Position numbers and translations under genes: made by a program
Shown: in pieces, positions 55,688-64,000 of the stretch
How the letters are laid out: every line of letters begins with the position of its first letter
Numbering within the stretch: the first letter of the stretch is position 1
Source of the DNA: Amantichitinum ursilacus
Lineage (GTDB): Bacteria > Pseudomonadota > Gammaproteobacteria > Burkholderiales > Chitinibacteraceae
Direction of reading: 5' to 3'
Assembly (NCBI RefSeq): GCF_001294205.1
Contig: NZ_LAQT01000009.1
Location: 308,323 to 372,322 of the forward strand
Length of the DNA stretch: 64,000 nucleotides
The notes under the pieces: generated by a model
Databases searched by the model: none
Told to the model about the DNA's origin: nothing
What the model saw: the letters and a program-made list of their open reading frames with translations, nothing else

Positions 55688-56170
55688 ATGCCCATCGTCC
55701 CGGTAATCCGAAATGCCACACCCGCCGACGTGCCCGCCATTCTGGCCATGGTGGCCGAACTGGCCGAATTCGAGAAGCTGACCCATCTGCTGGATATGAG
55801 CGAGCAGCGTCTGCACGACGATCTGTTTGGCGCGCGTCCGGTGATCTATGCGGTGGTGGCGGAAGTGGACAGCGGCGTGCAGGCCTTCGCGCTGTATTTT
55901 GAAAATTACTCCACCTTTTTGACCCGCCGCGGCCTGTATCTGGAAGACCTGTATGTACGCCCGGCCCTGCGTGGCCAAGGGCTGGGTAAAACCTTGCTGA
56001 AGCACCTGGCAAAGATCGCCTACGAGCGCGGATATGGTCGTTTTGACTGGAGCGTGCTCGACTGGAATGCCAACGCGATCAGCTTTTATCAAAGTCTGGG
56101 CGCGGATGTATTGCCCGATTGGCGCATTTGCCGCGTAACGGGCGACGCATTGGCCAGGCTGGCCAGCTAA
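55688..56170 (+). CDS. GNAT family N-acetyltransferase
   Basis: The enzyme transfers acetyl from acetyl-CoA to an amine. The ATG at 55688 is chosen because the upstream frame begins inside the terminator. The 160-residue protein has the acetyl-CoA loop RGQGLGKTLLKHLAKIA after YLEDLYVRP, and the C-terminal DWNANAISFYQSLGA typical of the spermidine/diamine acetyltransferase-like subgroup. The substrate is unknown. Confidence 0.9.
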   Translation: MPIVPVIRNATPADVPAILAMVAELAEFEKLTHLLDMSEQRLHDDLFGARPVIYAVVAEVDSGVQAFALYFENYSTFLTRRGLYLEDLYVRPALRGQGLGKTLLKHLAKIAYERGYGRFDWSVLDWNANAISFYQSLGADVLPDWRICRVTGDALARLAS

Positions 56171-56277
56171 GCGCCCGTTCGGGCTGCCGCCGGGCTCATG
56201 CGCGCCGCCAGGCTGGCGCTGTGCGCGGCTGCTAAGATGCACAACATCTGCCCAACCCGCCCGAGAGCGTTGCCGCC

Positions 56278-56757
56278 ATGCCGATTGCTACCGCCGATTT
56301 GATCGATGCCGTACCCGATGCGCCATCCTGCGATACCCAGTTTGTGCACTACGGCCGCAAGCTGAAGATGGAAGGGCGCATCCGCACGGTGCGCGTGTCG
56401 GGCGACAACGCTTTGGTTAAACAAACGCTGGCTACGCCCGGTGCCGGCGCGATCCTGGTGGTGGATGGCGGCGGCTCGCTGCATAGCGCGTTGGTGGGCG
56501 ATTTGATTGCGACCTCGGCGCTGGAAAATGGCTGGGGCGGACTCGTTATTTACGGCGCGGTGCGCGATACAGCGATTCTGCAAACGCTGTACTTCGGCAT
56601 CAAGGCGCTGGGTAGCAATCCGCGTAAAAGCGCCAAGTCAGGTGCGGGCGACGTGGATGTGCCGGTGGGTTTTGGCGGCATCACGTTTACGCCGGGCCAC
56701 TATCTATATAGCGATGAGGACGGCATTGTCGTCCTGCCCGAGCCGCTGGAAATCTGA
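56278..56757 (+). CDS. rraA: RraA family protein (ribonuclease E inhibitor / aldolase-like)
   Basis: RraA binds RNase E and lowers its activity in enterobacteria. The fold is shared with 4-hydroxy-4-methyl-2-oxoglutarate aldolases. The 159-residue length and the motif DGGGSLHSALVGDLIATSAL followed by GWGGLVIYGAVRD match RraA. Which activity applies here cannot be told from sequence. Convergent with acrR. Confidence 0.9.
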   Translation: MPIATADLIDAVPDAPSCDTQFVHYGRKLKMEGRIRTVRVSGDNALVKQTLATPGAGAILVVDGGGSLHSALVGDLIATSALENGWGGLVIYGAVRDTAILQTLYFGIKALGSNPRKSAKSGAGDVDVPVGFGGITFTPGHYLYSDEDGIVVLPEPLEI

Positions 56758-56775
56758 TGTCGATTTGGTGCCGAT

Positions 56776-57411
56776 TCAGGCCTGCTGCAGCGCGGGGCTG
56801 AGTCGCAACATATCGATGTACGCATCAATCATGCGTTCGGCTTCGGCTTGCAGATCAAACCGGTCTGGCTCAAACAACCACAGGCCCAATGCACCGGTCA
56901 GGATGCTGTGCAACATCACTTCGGCGCGCTGCACATTGAGCGTGCCCGGCATCTGACCGCGCTCGATGGCCTGGCGCAGCAATCCTTGCACGCGCGCCGC
57001 CCCATCTTTCATCGCGGCGTGCCGTCGTTGTAATACGGCATCGATATCCTCGGTGTATTCGCATTTATTAAACAGCACATCAAACACACGGCGCTGACGT
57101 TCGTCGCTAGTAGTTTCCTGCATCACCTTGACGATACCCTGACGCAACTGGCTCAATGGATCTTGATACAAACCGGTAGTGTCCGGTTCCAGCGCGGTTT
57201 CCATCGGCAGGCAAATGCGGTCTGCCATTGCATTGAATAAATCCGACTTGTTTTTGAAATGCCAATAGATCGCGCCCCGCGTCAGCCCGGCGGCGTCCGC
57301 GATGTGGTGGAGCGAAGTTCTGGCAACGCCTTGTGCACTGAACAGGCGTTCAGCCGTTTCAAGAATCAGCGCGCGTGTTTCCTGCGCTTCTTCTTTGGTT
57401 TTTCTGGCCAT
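56776..57411 (-). CDS. acrR: AcrR/TtgR-type TetR repressor of the efflux operon
   Basis: The 211-residue protein begins MARKTKEEAQETRALILETA, nearly the E. coli AcrR start, followed by the TetR helix-turn-helix (SLHHIADAAGLTRGAIYWHF) at about 34-53. The C-terminal ligand-binding half is helical and divergent. It is transcribed away from the acrA-like gene, and a perfect palindromic operator lies between. It probably represses the pump and is released by drug-like ligands. Confidence 0.93.
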   Translation of the reverse strand: MARKTKEEAQETRALILETAERLFSAQGVARTSLHHIADAAGLTRGAIYWHFKNKSDLFNAMADRICLPMETALEPDTTGLYQDPLSQLRQGIVKVMQETTSDERQRRVFDVLFNKCEYTEDIDAVLQRRHAAMKDGAARVQGLLRQAIERGQMPGTLNVQRAEVMLHSILTGALGLWLFEPDRFDLQAEAERMIDAYIDMLRLSPALQQA

Positions 57412-57484
57412 GCGATTGAACCTTTGAGGTCAGCTCCGGTCTGGTTTCCGGCTGAATAGTAAAATCCTTAATTATTTTCGGGCT

Positions 57485-57512
57485 CATACATACAACCTCG
57501 AATGTATGTATG
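57485..57512. promoter_or_regulatory. AcrR operator (perfect 10-bp inverted repeat)
   Basis: CATACATACA and TGTATGTATG are exact inverted repeats with an 8-bp centre (ACCTCGAA), in the divergent acrR-acrA gap. The site closely resembles the known E. coli AcrR box (TACATACATT with AATGTATGTA). A -10-like TACGAT (57514-57519) for the pump gene abuts it, so binding would block the promoter. Confidence 0.85.
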
Positions 57513-57639
57513 TTACGATCCGCTGCGACTTTTTACCAATAAGTCTGTTCAGGTCGGCATAAGACCGGCTCGCCTGGTGCACTTTGCGGCGATATTTTTT
57601 TTTGAACGCTTTCTTTACTTGAATCTCACGGGGACGCTC

Positions 57640-58851
57640 ATGCGTGACAACAAGACTCCATTCCGCCTACGCCTTGCCACGGTGGCCGCACTTGCGGCCA
57701 TCGCGACGCTGAGTGCTTGCGGTGAAAAGCCGGCGCAACAAGCGCCGTCCGGCCCGCCTGAAGTCAATACGGTGCAAGTCAGCCAGGGCAATCTGCCGCT
57801 GACCACCGAACTGCAAGGTCGCGTCAATGCCGTGCGTGTGGCCGAAGTGCGTGCCCGCGCCGCTGGCATCGTGCTTAAGCGCACCTTTGAAGAAGGCTCG
57901 GACGTAAAGGCCGGCCAGGTGCTGTTCCGTATTGACCCGGCCCCGTTGCAAGCCACGCTGGATAGCGCCAAAGCCGCGCAGGCCAATGCCGAGGCCGCGC
58001 TGGCGCAAGCAAAACTGGTGGAAGGCCGCTATCGCGATCTGGTGACCGTTAATGCTGTGTCGAAGCAGGATTACGACAATGCGCTGATCGCGGTCAAACA
58101 AGGCGAAGCGCAAGTGGCCTCGGCCAAAGCGCAAGTCACCAGCGCCAACCTGAACCTGGGCTATACCACCGTAACCTCGCCGATCTCCGGCACCGTCGGC
58201 AAGGCGCAAGTCACCGAAGGCGCATTGGTGGGTCAGGGTGAAGCCACGTTGCTGGCGACGGTTACCCAGACCGATCCGATCTACGTCGACGTCACCCAGT
58301 CCAGCACCGAACTGCTGAAACTGCGGCGCGCGCTGCAATCGGGCAAGGTGAAGGGCGCGCAAGGTTCGACCGCCGAAGTATCACTGATCCTGGAAGACGG
58401 CAGCGTGTACAGCCAGAAGGGCAAGCTGCTGTTCTCCGACATCACCGTCGATCAAACCAGCGGCATGGTCACGCTGCGTGCTGAATTCCCGAACCCGCAT
58501 CACGACCTGCTGCCGGGCATGTATGTGCGTGCCAAGGTGGCGCAAGCCGTGCAGGACAACGCGATTACCGTGCCGCAAATGGCCGTGCAACGTGGCCCCA
58601 CCGGCAACGCCAGCGTGATGGTTGTTGGCGCCGACGGCAAAGTCGAAGCGCGTCCGATTACCACTGGCGCTGCGGTGGGGAATGTGTGGGTGGTCAGTAG
58701 CGGTCTTAAAGCCGGCGAGCAAGTGATTGTGGCTGGCCTGCAGAAGGTTAAACCGGGTGCGCAAGTGAAAGCCGTGCCTGCCGCAGATGCTTCGGCACCT
58801 GCCGCTGCGCCTGCTTCCGCTGCTGCCTCGGCCAACGCCGCCGCAAACTGA
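57640..58851 (+). CDS. acrA: RND efflux periplasmic adaptor lipoprotein (AcrA/MexA-like)
   Basis: The ATG at 57640 gives a 403-residue lipoprotein (lipobox LSAC, Cys27). The frame extends upstream through the operator region, but that part is not a plausible leader. The protein has the adaptor half-motifs ([35 protein letters not shown]), an alpha-hairpin (about 100-165), and the membrane-proximal part. The C-terminal 25 residues are almost only Ala, Pro and Ser. It is followed by the transporter gene after 13 bp. Confidence 0.95.
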   Translation: MRDNKTPFRLRLATVAALAAIATLSACGEKPAQQAPSGPPEVNTVQVSQGNLPLTTELQGRVNAVRVAEVRARAAGIVLKRTFEEGSDVKAGQVLFRIDPAPLQATLDSAKAAQANAEAALAQAKLVEGRYRDLVTVNAVSKQDYDNALIAVKQGEAQVASAKAQVTSANLNLGYTTVTSPISGTVGKAQVTEGALVGQGEATLLATVTQTDPIYVDVTQSSTELLKLRRALQSGKVKGAQGSTAEVSLILEDGSVYSQKGKLLFSDITVDQTSGMVTLRAEFPNPHHDLLPGMYVRAKVAQAVQDNAITVPQMAVQRGPTGNASVMVVGADGKVEARPITTGAAVGNVWVVSSGLKAGEQVIVAGLQKVKPGAQVKAVPAADASAPAAAPASAAASANAAAN

Positions 58852-58864
58852 TCGGGAGTTACAC

Positions 58865-61800
58865 ATGGCAAGATTTTTTATTGATCGCCCGATCTTTGCG
58901 TGGGTGATCGCCATCGTCATCATGATGGCCGGGATATTGGCAATGCGTACCTTGCCGATCTCCCAATATCCGACGATTGCTCCGCCGTCCGTGGCCATTA
59001 CCGCCACCTACCCGGGCGCATCGGCCAAGACGGTTGAAGACACGGTCACGCAGGTGATCGAGCAACAAATGAACGGGATCGACAACCTGCTGTATATGGC
59101 GTCGACCAGTGATTCGTCAGGTGCGGTTTCGATTACCTTGACGTTCAAGGCGGGCACCAACCCGGATATCGCGCAGGTTCAGGTGCAGAACAAACTGCAA
59201 CTAGCCACGCCGCTGCTGCCGCAAGAAGTGCAGCAGCAAGGTATTCGCGTTGCCAAAGCCACCAAGAACTTCATGATGGTGCTCGGTTTTGTGTCGGAAG
59301 ACGGCAGCATGAACCGCAATGACCTGGGCGATTATCTGTCGGCCAACGTCAAAGACCCGATCAGCCGCGTGCAGGGTGTGGGTGACATTCAGGTGTTTGG
59401 CTCGCAATACGCCATGCGCATCTGGCTGGACCCCAACAAGCTGGCCAGCTATCAACTGACGGCGCTGGATGTCAGCAACGCCATTTCGGCGCAGAACGTG
59501 CAGGTTTCCGCTGGCCAGTTGGGTGGCGCGCCTGCGGTGCCGGGGCAAGAGCTGAACGCCACGATTACCGCGCAAACGCGTCTGCAGACTGCCGCCGAGT
59601 TCGACCAGATTCTGCTGAAGGTCAACACCGACGGCAGCCAGGTGCGGCTGAAAGATGTGGCGCGTTCCGAACTGGGTGGTGAAGACTATTCGATTCTGAG
59701 CCGCTACAACGGCAAGCCTGCATCCGGTCTGGCCATCAAGCTGGCCACCGGCGCCAACGCGCTCGACACCGCAGCCGCGGTGCGCGCGAAGGTGGATGAT
59801 CTGTCGCGCTTCTTCCCGCAAGGGCTGAAGGTGGCTTATCCGTACGACACCACCCCGTTCGTCAAGCTGTCGATTGAAGACGTGGTCAAGACCCTGCTCG
59901 AAGCTATCGTGCTGGTGTTCCTGGTGATGTACCTGTTCTTGCAGAACTTCCGCGCCACGCTGATCCCGACGATCGCCGTGCCAGTGGTGTTGCTGGGTAC
60001 ATTCGGCATTCTGTCGATCGCGGGTTTCTCGATTAACGTACTGACCATGTTCGGGATGGTGCTGGCGATCGGTCTGCTGGTCGATGACGCCATCGTCGTG
60101 GTCGAAAACGTTGAGCGGGTGATGAGCGAAGAAGGTCTGTCGCCCAAAGAAGCCACGCGTAAATCGATGGACCAGATCACCGGCGCGCTGGTGGGTATTG
60201 CGCTGGTGCTGTCCGCGGTGTTTGTGCCAATGGCGTTCTTTGGTGGCTCTACCGGCGCGATTTATCGCCAGTTCTCCATCACCATCGTCTCGGCCATGGC
60301 GCTGTCGGTGCTGGTGGCGTTGGTACTGACGCCGGCGCTGTGCGCCACGCTGCTCAAGCCAATCCAGAAAGGCCATCACGTTAAAGACACCGGCTTTTTT
60401 GGCTGGTTTAACAACAAGTTCGATGCGGCCAACCTGCGTTATCAGTCGGCCGTCGGTGGTGTGATCAAACGCTCGGTGCGCTTTTTCCTGATCTATTTTG
60501 TGATCATCGGGATTATGGCGTTCCTGTTTATCCGCATGCCGACCGCGTTCTTGCCGGATGAAGACCAGGGCATTCTGTTTACTCAGGTGCAATTGCCGGT
60601 GGGCGCCACGCAAGAGCAAACGCTCAAGTCGATCGTCAAGATGGAAAACCATTTCCTGCAAGACGAAAAGAGCGATGTGGAGTCGGTGTTCTCGGTGGCG
60701 GGCTTCAGCTTTGCCGGTCGTGGCCAGAACATGGGTCTTGCGTTTGTACGCCTGAAAGACTGGAGCGTGCGCGGCGATAAAGACCAGAAAGTGACGGCCA
60801 TCGCCAATCGGGCCATGGGCGCATTCAGCCAGTACAAAGAAGCGATGGCTTTTGCCTTTGCTCCGCCTGCGGTACTGGAACTGGGTAACGCCACCGGCTT
60901 TGACTTGCAGCTGCAGGATCGTGGCGGTGTGGGTCATGACAAGCTGATTGAAGCGCGCAACATGCTGCTGGGCATGGCGGCCAAAAACCCCAACCTGGTG
61001 GCGGTGCGCCCCAACGGCATGGAAGACACGCCGCAGTACAAGATCGAGGTGGATCAGCAGAAAGCCTCGGCGCTGGGCCTGAGCCTGTCGGATATCAACA
61101 AGACACTATCGACCGCGTGGGGCTCGTCCTATGTCAATGACTTCATTGATAAAGGCCGCGTGAAGAAGGTGTATGTGCAATCCGACGCGCAGTTCCGCAT
61201 GCTGCCGCAAGACGTGGACAAGTGGTATGTGCGTAACAACAAGGGCCAGATGGTGCCGTTCTCGGCCTTCTCGACCGCGCACTGGATCTACGGTTCGCCC
61301 AAGCTGGAACGCTACAACGGGATTTCGTCCGTCGAAATTCTGGGTGCGCCGGCACCGGGCAAATCCACCGGTGACGCCATGACCGAAGTCGAAGCCATGA
61401 TTGCCAAACTGCCGCCAGGCATTGGTTATGAGTGGACCGGCCTGTCGTTTGAAGAAAAAGCGTCCGGTTCGCAAGCGCCGATGTTGTACGCGATTTCGCT
61501 GGCAGTGGTGTTCTTGTGTCTGGCCGCACTGTACGAAAGCTGGGCGATTCCGTTCTCGGTGATGCTGGTGGTGCCGCTGGGTGTGATTGGCGCGCTGCTG
61601 GCCGCAACCGGCCGCGGCCTGTCCAACGACGTGTACTTCCAGGTGGGTCTGCTGACCACTATCGGTCTGTCTGCCAAGAACGCGATTCTGATCGTGGAAT
61701 TTGCCAAAGAACTGCATGAAAGCGGCAAGTCGCTGTATGACGCCACCATCGAGGCGGTGCGCATGCGCTTGCGCCCGATTCTGATGACGTCGATTGCGTT

Positions 61801-62029
61801 TATCCTGGGCGTGTTGCCGCTGGTGATTGCCAACGGCGCGGGTTCGGGCAGCCAGAACGCCATCGGTACCGGCGTGGCAGGCGGTATGGTGACGGCCACC
61901 GTGCTGGCAATCTTCTTCGTGCCTTTGTTCTTTGTGGTGGTAAACCGCTTCTTCCACATTCCGGATGCAAAACCCGAAGCGACCCCGGCGCAGGCTTTGC
62001 CGGCCCCGGAGGGAGACAAACATGACTAA
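58865..62029 (+). CDS. acrB: RND multidrug efflux transporter (AcrB/MexB-like, HAE1)
   Basis: This proton-driven trimeric inner-membrane exporter has 1054 residues starting [20 protein letters not shown]. The proton relay aspartates fall at D407 and D408 ([14 protein letters not shown]), exactly as in E. coli AcrB, and the relay lysine is K938 ([12 protein letters not shown]). Both large periplasmic loops are present. It has close adaptor and channel partners on either side, forming a full tripartite pump. Confidence 0.97.
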   Translation: MARFFIDRPIFAWVIAIVIMMAGILAMRTLPISQYPTIAPPSVAITATYPGASAKTVEDTVTQVIEQQMNGIDNLLYMASTSDSSGAVSITLTFKAGTNPDIAQVQVQNKLQLATPLLPQEVQQQGIRVAKATKNFMMVLGFVSEDGSMNRNDLGDYLSANVKDPISRVQGVGDIQVFGSQYAMRIWLDPNKLASYQLTALDVSNAISAQNVQVSAGQLGGAPAVPGQELNATITAQTRLQTAAEFDQILLKVNTDGSQVRLKDVARSELGGEDYSILSRYNGKPASGLAIKLATGANALDTAAAVRAKVDDLSRFFPQGLKVAYPYDTTPFVKLSIEDVVKTLLEAIVLVFLVMYLFLQNFRATLIPTIAVPVVLLGTFGILSIAGFSINVLTMFGMVLAIGLLVDDAIVVVENVERVMSEEGLSPKEATRKSMDQITGALVGIALVLSAVFVPMAFFGGSTGAIYRQFSITIVSAMALSVLVALVLTPALCATLLKPIQKGHHVKDTGFFGWFNNKFDAANLRYQSAVGGVIKRSVRFFLIYFVIIGIMAFLFIRMPTAFLPDEDQGILFTQVQLPVGATQEQTLKSIVKMENHFLQDEKSDVESVFSVAGFSFAGRGQNMGLAFVRLKDWSVRGDKDQKVTAIANRAMGAFSQYKEAMAFAFAPPAVLELGNATGFDLQLQDRGGVGHDKLIEARNMLLGMAAKNPNLVAVRPNGMEDTPQYKIEVDQQKASALGLSLSDINKTLSTAWGSSYVNDFIDKGRVKKVYVQSDAQFRMLPQDVDKWYVRNNKGQMVPFSAFSTAHWIYGSPKLERYNGISSVEILGAPAPGKSTGDAMTEVEAMIAKLPPGIGYEWTGLSFEEKASGSQAPMLYAISLAVVFLCLAALYESWAIPFSVMLVVPLGVIGALLAATGRGLSNDVYFQVGLLTTIGLSAKNAILIVEFAKELHESGKSLYDATIEAVRMRLRPILMTSIAFILGVLPLVIANGAGSGSQNAIGTGVAGGMVTATVLAIFFVPLFFVVVNRFFHIPDAKPEATPAQALPAPEGDKHD

Positions 62030-63467
62030 GCAATTATTTCTGGTCACCGCGCTGGCCGCCGCGCTGAGTGCGTGCACACTGGCGCCGACCTACCAACGCC
62101 CGGCCAGCCCGGTGGGTGCGTTCCCCACCGGGGGTGCGTTTGGTGACAACACGGCGCAAGGCAAAACCTTGGCGGCCGATATCGGCTGGCAGGATTTCTT
62201 TGCCGACGCGCGTCTGCAAAAGCTGATTGAACTGTCGCTGCAAAACAACCGCGATTTGCGTGTGGCGGTACTGCAGGTTGAACAGGCTCGCGCTCAATAT
62301 CAGATTCAACGCGCAGATCTGTTCCCGACCATCAATGCGGCCGCGCAGGGCACCCGTGCCCATACGCCGGCCAATATGAATACGTCGGGCCGCGAAGTAA
62401 CCGGCAACAGCTTCAGCGCCAATCTGGGCTTTACTTCGTACGAACTTGATTTGTTCGGCCGCGTGCAGAGCCTGAAAAACGCCGCGCTGGAAAGCTATTT
62501 CGGCACCGCGGAAGCGCAAAAGACCGCGCAGATTACGTTGGTGTCCGAAGTAGCCAGCCAGTATCTGACCGTGCTGTCGGCCGAGGCGCAATTAGACCTG
62601 GCCAACGAAACGCTGAAGTCGTATCAGTCGAGCTTTGATCTGACCAAACGCCGGTTTGACGTCGGCGCGGCGTCGGCGCTGGATCTGGCCTCGGTGCAGT
62701 CGCAGCTGAACACGGCGCAAGGCGCAGCGGCGCAAGCCATCCAGCAAAAGGCGCAAGCCGAAAACGCTCTGGCATTTTTGATTGGCCAGCCGTTGCCGGC
62801 TGACCTGCCGCCCGAGCCCAAACTGGGTGACGAGCAAATGTTGGCCGATTTGCCAGCCGGTTTGTCCAGCGATTTGCTGGAACGCCGTCCGGACATCGTC
62901 CAGGCCGAGCACGCGCTGAAAGCCGCTAACGCCAATATTGGCGCAGCGCGCGCCGCGTTCTTCCCGACCATCTCGCTGACCGGCGCGTATGGCTCGTCCA
63001 GCCCGGCATTGAGCGGGCTGTTTGGCAGCGGCCAGAGCGCATGGAGCTTCGGCCCCAGCATTACCATGCCGATCTTTGACGGTGGCCGGAACAGCGCCAA
63101 TCTCGACGTGGCCAACACCCAGCAGAAAATCGCTGTGGCCAACTATGAGAAGTCGATCCAGTCCGCGTTCCGTGAAGTATCGGATGGCCTGGTGGCGCGC
63201 CATCAACTGGACGATCAGATCAAGGCCCAATCCGATCTGGTGCAAGCGGAAAGCACCCGCTACAACCTGTCGCAACTGCGTTACGACAAAGGCGTAGACA
63301 GCTATCTGTCGACGCTGGATTCGCAGCGCTCGTTGTTCAGTGCGCAGCAAAGTCTGATCAGCCTGCAACTGTCGCGGCTGACCAATCTGGTGAGCTTGTA
63401 CAAGTCGCTGGGGGGCGGTTGGGTCAGCAAGACCGGTGAAGCGCCGGCGGAAGTGGCCAGCAAGTAA
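62022..63467 (+). CDS. oprM: RND efflux outer-membrane factor (OprM/NodT-type lipoprotein)
   Basis: The ATG at 62022 follows GGAGGGAG and overlaps acrB by 8 bp. The 481-residue TolC-fold lipoprotein has lipobox LSAC (Cys18), then two outer-membrane-efflux repeats; [20 protein letters not shown] is a family hallmark. It is the third part of the acrAB pump. A terminator closes the operon. Confidence 0.95.
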   Translation: MTKQLFLVTALAAALSACTLAPTYQRPASPVGAFPTGGAFGDNTAQGKTLAADIGWQDFFADARLQKLIELSLQNNRDLRVAVLQVEQARAQYQIQRADLFPTINAAAQGTRAHTPANMNTSGREVTGNSFSANLGFTSYELDLFGRVQSLKNAALESYFGTAEAQKTAQITLVSEVASQYLTVLSAEAQLDLANETLKSYQSSFDLTKRRFDVGAASALDLASVQSQLNTAQGAAAQAIQQKAQAENALAFLIGQPLPADLPPEPKLGDEQMLADLPAGLSSDLLERRPDIVQAEHALKAANANIGAARAAFFPTISLTGAYGSSSPALSGLFGSGQSAWSFGPSITMPIFDGGRNSANLDVANTQQKIAVANYEKSIQSAFREVSDGLVARHQLDDQIKAQSDLVQAESTRYNLSQLRYDKGVDSYLSTLDSQRSLFSAQQSLISLQLSRLTNLVSLYKSLGGGWVSKTGEAPAEVASK

Positions 63468-63490
63468 TTCAGCCCCTGCTACGGCAACGC

Positions 63491-63526
63491 AAAGCCCCGT
63501 CTTCTGCAAAGAGGCGGGGCTTTTTG
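63491..63526 (+). terminator. Terminator after the acrAB-oprM operon
   Basis: AAAGCCCCG and CGGGGCTTT form a 9-bp stem with a 15-nt partly paired loop, followed by a T-run (TTTTT). Confidence 0.9.
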
Positions 63527-63894
63527 TTGCGCGCAAGACCGCAGCCGGGCGGCCTTTGGTCTGATCACAAATCGCATATGCAGCAATGGCCGCTTGCATG
63601 CTGCCTTGATCTGGGCAGGGCGTCCGCGCCCGCGGTTTAGCAAACACCACAGTCAGGGCAGGCGCGCTCAAAAAAAGTCCACATAACGCGTTGTATTGAT
63701 GGACTGCTGCCCAATACGTAATTTCAAGAATTTGCGCCCGGCTGACCGCCGCTTTCGTGCGCGAAAGTGGTCTCGAGTTCATTGCGCCGCCTGGATTTTA
63801 CGATGTGAATCTGACCAGGTTCGTCCCCACTGCCTGGTTGTTAGCCTGCGGGACCTGTGCATCCGCACGTCCAATTCCGAAGGCTCCGATTCCG
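63527..63894 (+). promoter_or_regulatory. Upstream region of the two-partner-secretion gene, no ORF supported
   Basis: The 368-bp gap codes for nothing convincing; a 76-codon frame (63696-63926) overlaps the next gene out of frame and looks spurious. Two structures stand out: a 9-bp hairpin with one G-U pair (CCGCTTTCG-TGCG-CGAAAGTGG, about 63749-63770), and a 6-bp inverted repeat AGTCCA/TGGACT with an 18-nt spacer (63676-63705). Either could be a regulatory site, but neither is supported beyond its symmetry. Confidence 0.4.
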
Positions 63895-64000
63895 ATGAAC
63901 CAACGCCGCTATCGCCTGGTGTTTAACCGCACCCGTGGCCTGTTGATGGCCGTGGCCGAAACCACCGTGGGCCAACGCCAGAGCGCCAGCGGCAGCACCG
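63895..64000 (+). CDS. Two-partner-secretion exoprotein (haemagglutinin/CdiA-type), 5' end only
   Basis: The first 35 codons read MNQRRYRLVFNRTRGLLMAV then AETTVGQR and on to the window edge. This is the extended signal peptide region (ESPR) of TpsA proteins: a basic start (NQRRYR), LVFNRTRG, and the MAVAE block. The ESPR slows Sec export of very large secreted proteins such as filamentous haemagglutinins and CdiA contact-dependent toxins. The rest of the gene and any TpsB transporter or immunity gene lie outside the window, so which subtype it is cannot be said. Confidence 0.88.
   Translation, partial: MNQRRYRLVFNRTRGLLMAVAETTVGQRQSASGST

Noticed and set aside
57502..57639. 46-residue N-terminal extension of the AcrA-like protein
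   Set aside because: It would start inside the operator and place the lipoprotein signal internally.
63696..63926. 76-codon ORF ahead of the two-partner-secretion gene
   Set aside because: It overlaps the ESPR start out of frame and has no signal or domain; the ESPR frame is clearly the real one.

Overview
The window is about 64 kb of GC-rich (high-50s % by eye) chromosomal DNA. It most likely comes from a betaproteobacterium, probably of the order Neisseriales. The evidence is gene order: cmk-rpsA-ihfB-lapA-lapB-pyrF, rpsF-priB-rpsR-rplI, and fimV-truA-trpF-trpB-trpA-accD-folC-SPOR-cvpA-purF-metZ. Other supporting features are a separate heptose-7-phosphate kinase (not fused to the adenylyltransferase) and a haemagglutinin-type ESPR signal at the right edge. 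The species cannot be named from this alone.

Layout. 1-2.8 kb: the 3' part of uvrC, pgsA, and a convergent HD-GYP gene. 2.9-11.3 kb: aromatic synthesis (DAHP synthase, a META-domain exported protein, tyrA), an aldo/keto reductase where aroA is usually found, then cmk, rpsA, ihfB, lapA, lapB. 11.3-14.3 kb: overlapping pyrF, ugd and hldE-kinase. 14.4-18.3 kb (minus strand): a diguanylate cyclase, the S6/PriB/S18/L9 operon, and a 7Fe ferredoxin. 18.4-33.1 kb (plus strand): gluQ, fimV, an EcfT-like membrane protein, truA, trpFBA, accD, folC, a SPOR protein, cvpA, purF, metZ. 33.3-35.7 kb: cstA with its small YbdD-like partner.

From 35.7 kb the content becomes more accessory. It holds a 770-bp repeat-filled gap, an EmrAB-type pump with its own outer-membrane factor, a pyruvate-oxidase-like ThDP enzyme and a secreted prolyl oligopeptidase. 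Next come an acyltransferase, several small unknowns, an AraC regulator with a LysE-type exporter, a CAP-domain lipoprotein, a periplasmic solute-binding protein, and a TPR-GAF-GGDEF diguanylate cyclase. A second 675-bp repeat-filled gap lies beside tRNA-Arg(CCG). The last part carries a di-haem cytochrome c5-like protein, a GNAT acetyltransferase, rraA, a complete acrR/acrA/acrB/outer-membrane-factor locus with a clear palindromic operator, and the first 35 codons of a two-partner-secretion (haemagglutinin/CdiA-type) exoprotein that runs off the window.

Most unusual signal: at about 54237-54464 there is an array of eight short hairpins, 3' of tRNA-Arg. Their stems differ from copy to copy, but the loop core is the same, AGCG(A/C)AGCG in seven copies and AGTGCAGCG in one. 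Seven cores contain a GC-GNA-GC motif known to fold as an ultra-stable single-stranded DNA mini-hairpin. A modular family of palindromic intergenic repeats recurs at three places (31.8, 36.1-36.3 and 54.1-54.2 kb). No IS element, CRISPR array, rRNA or complete prophage was seen.
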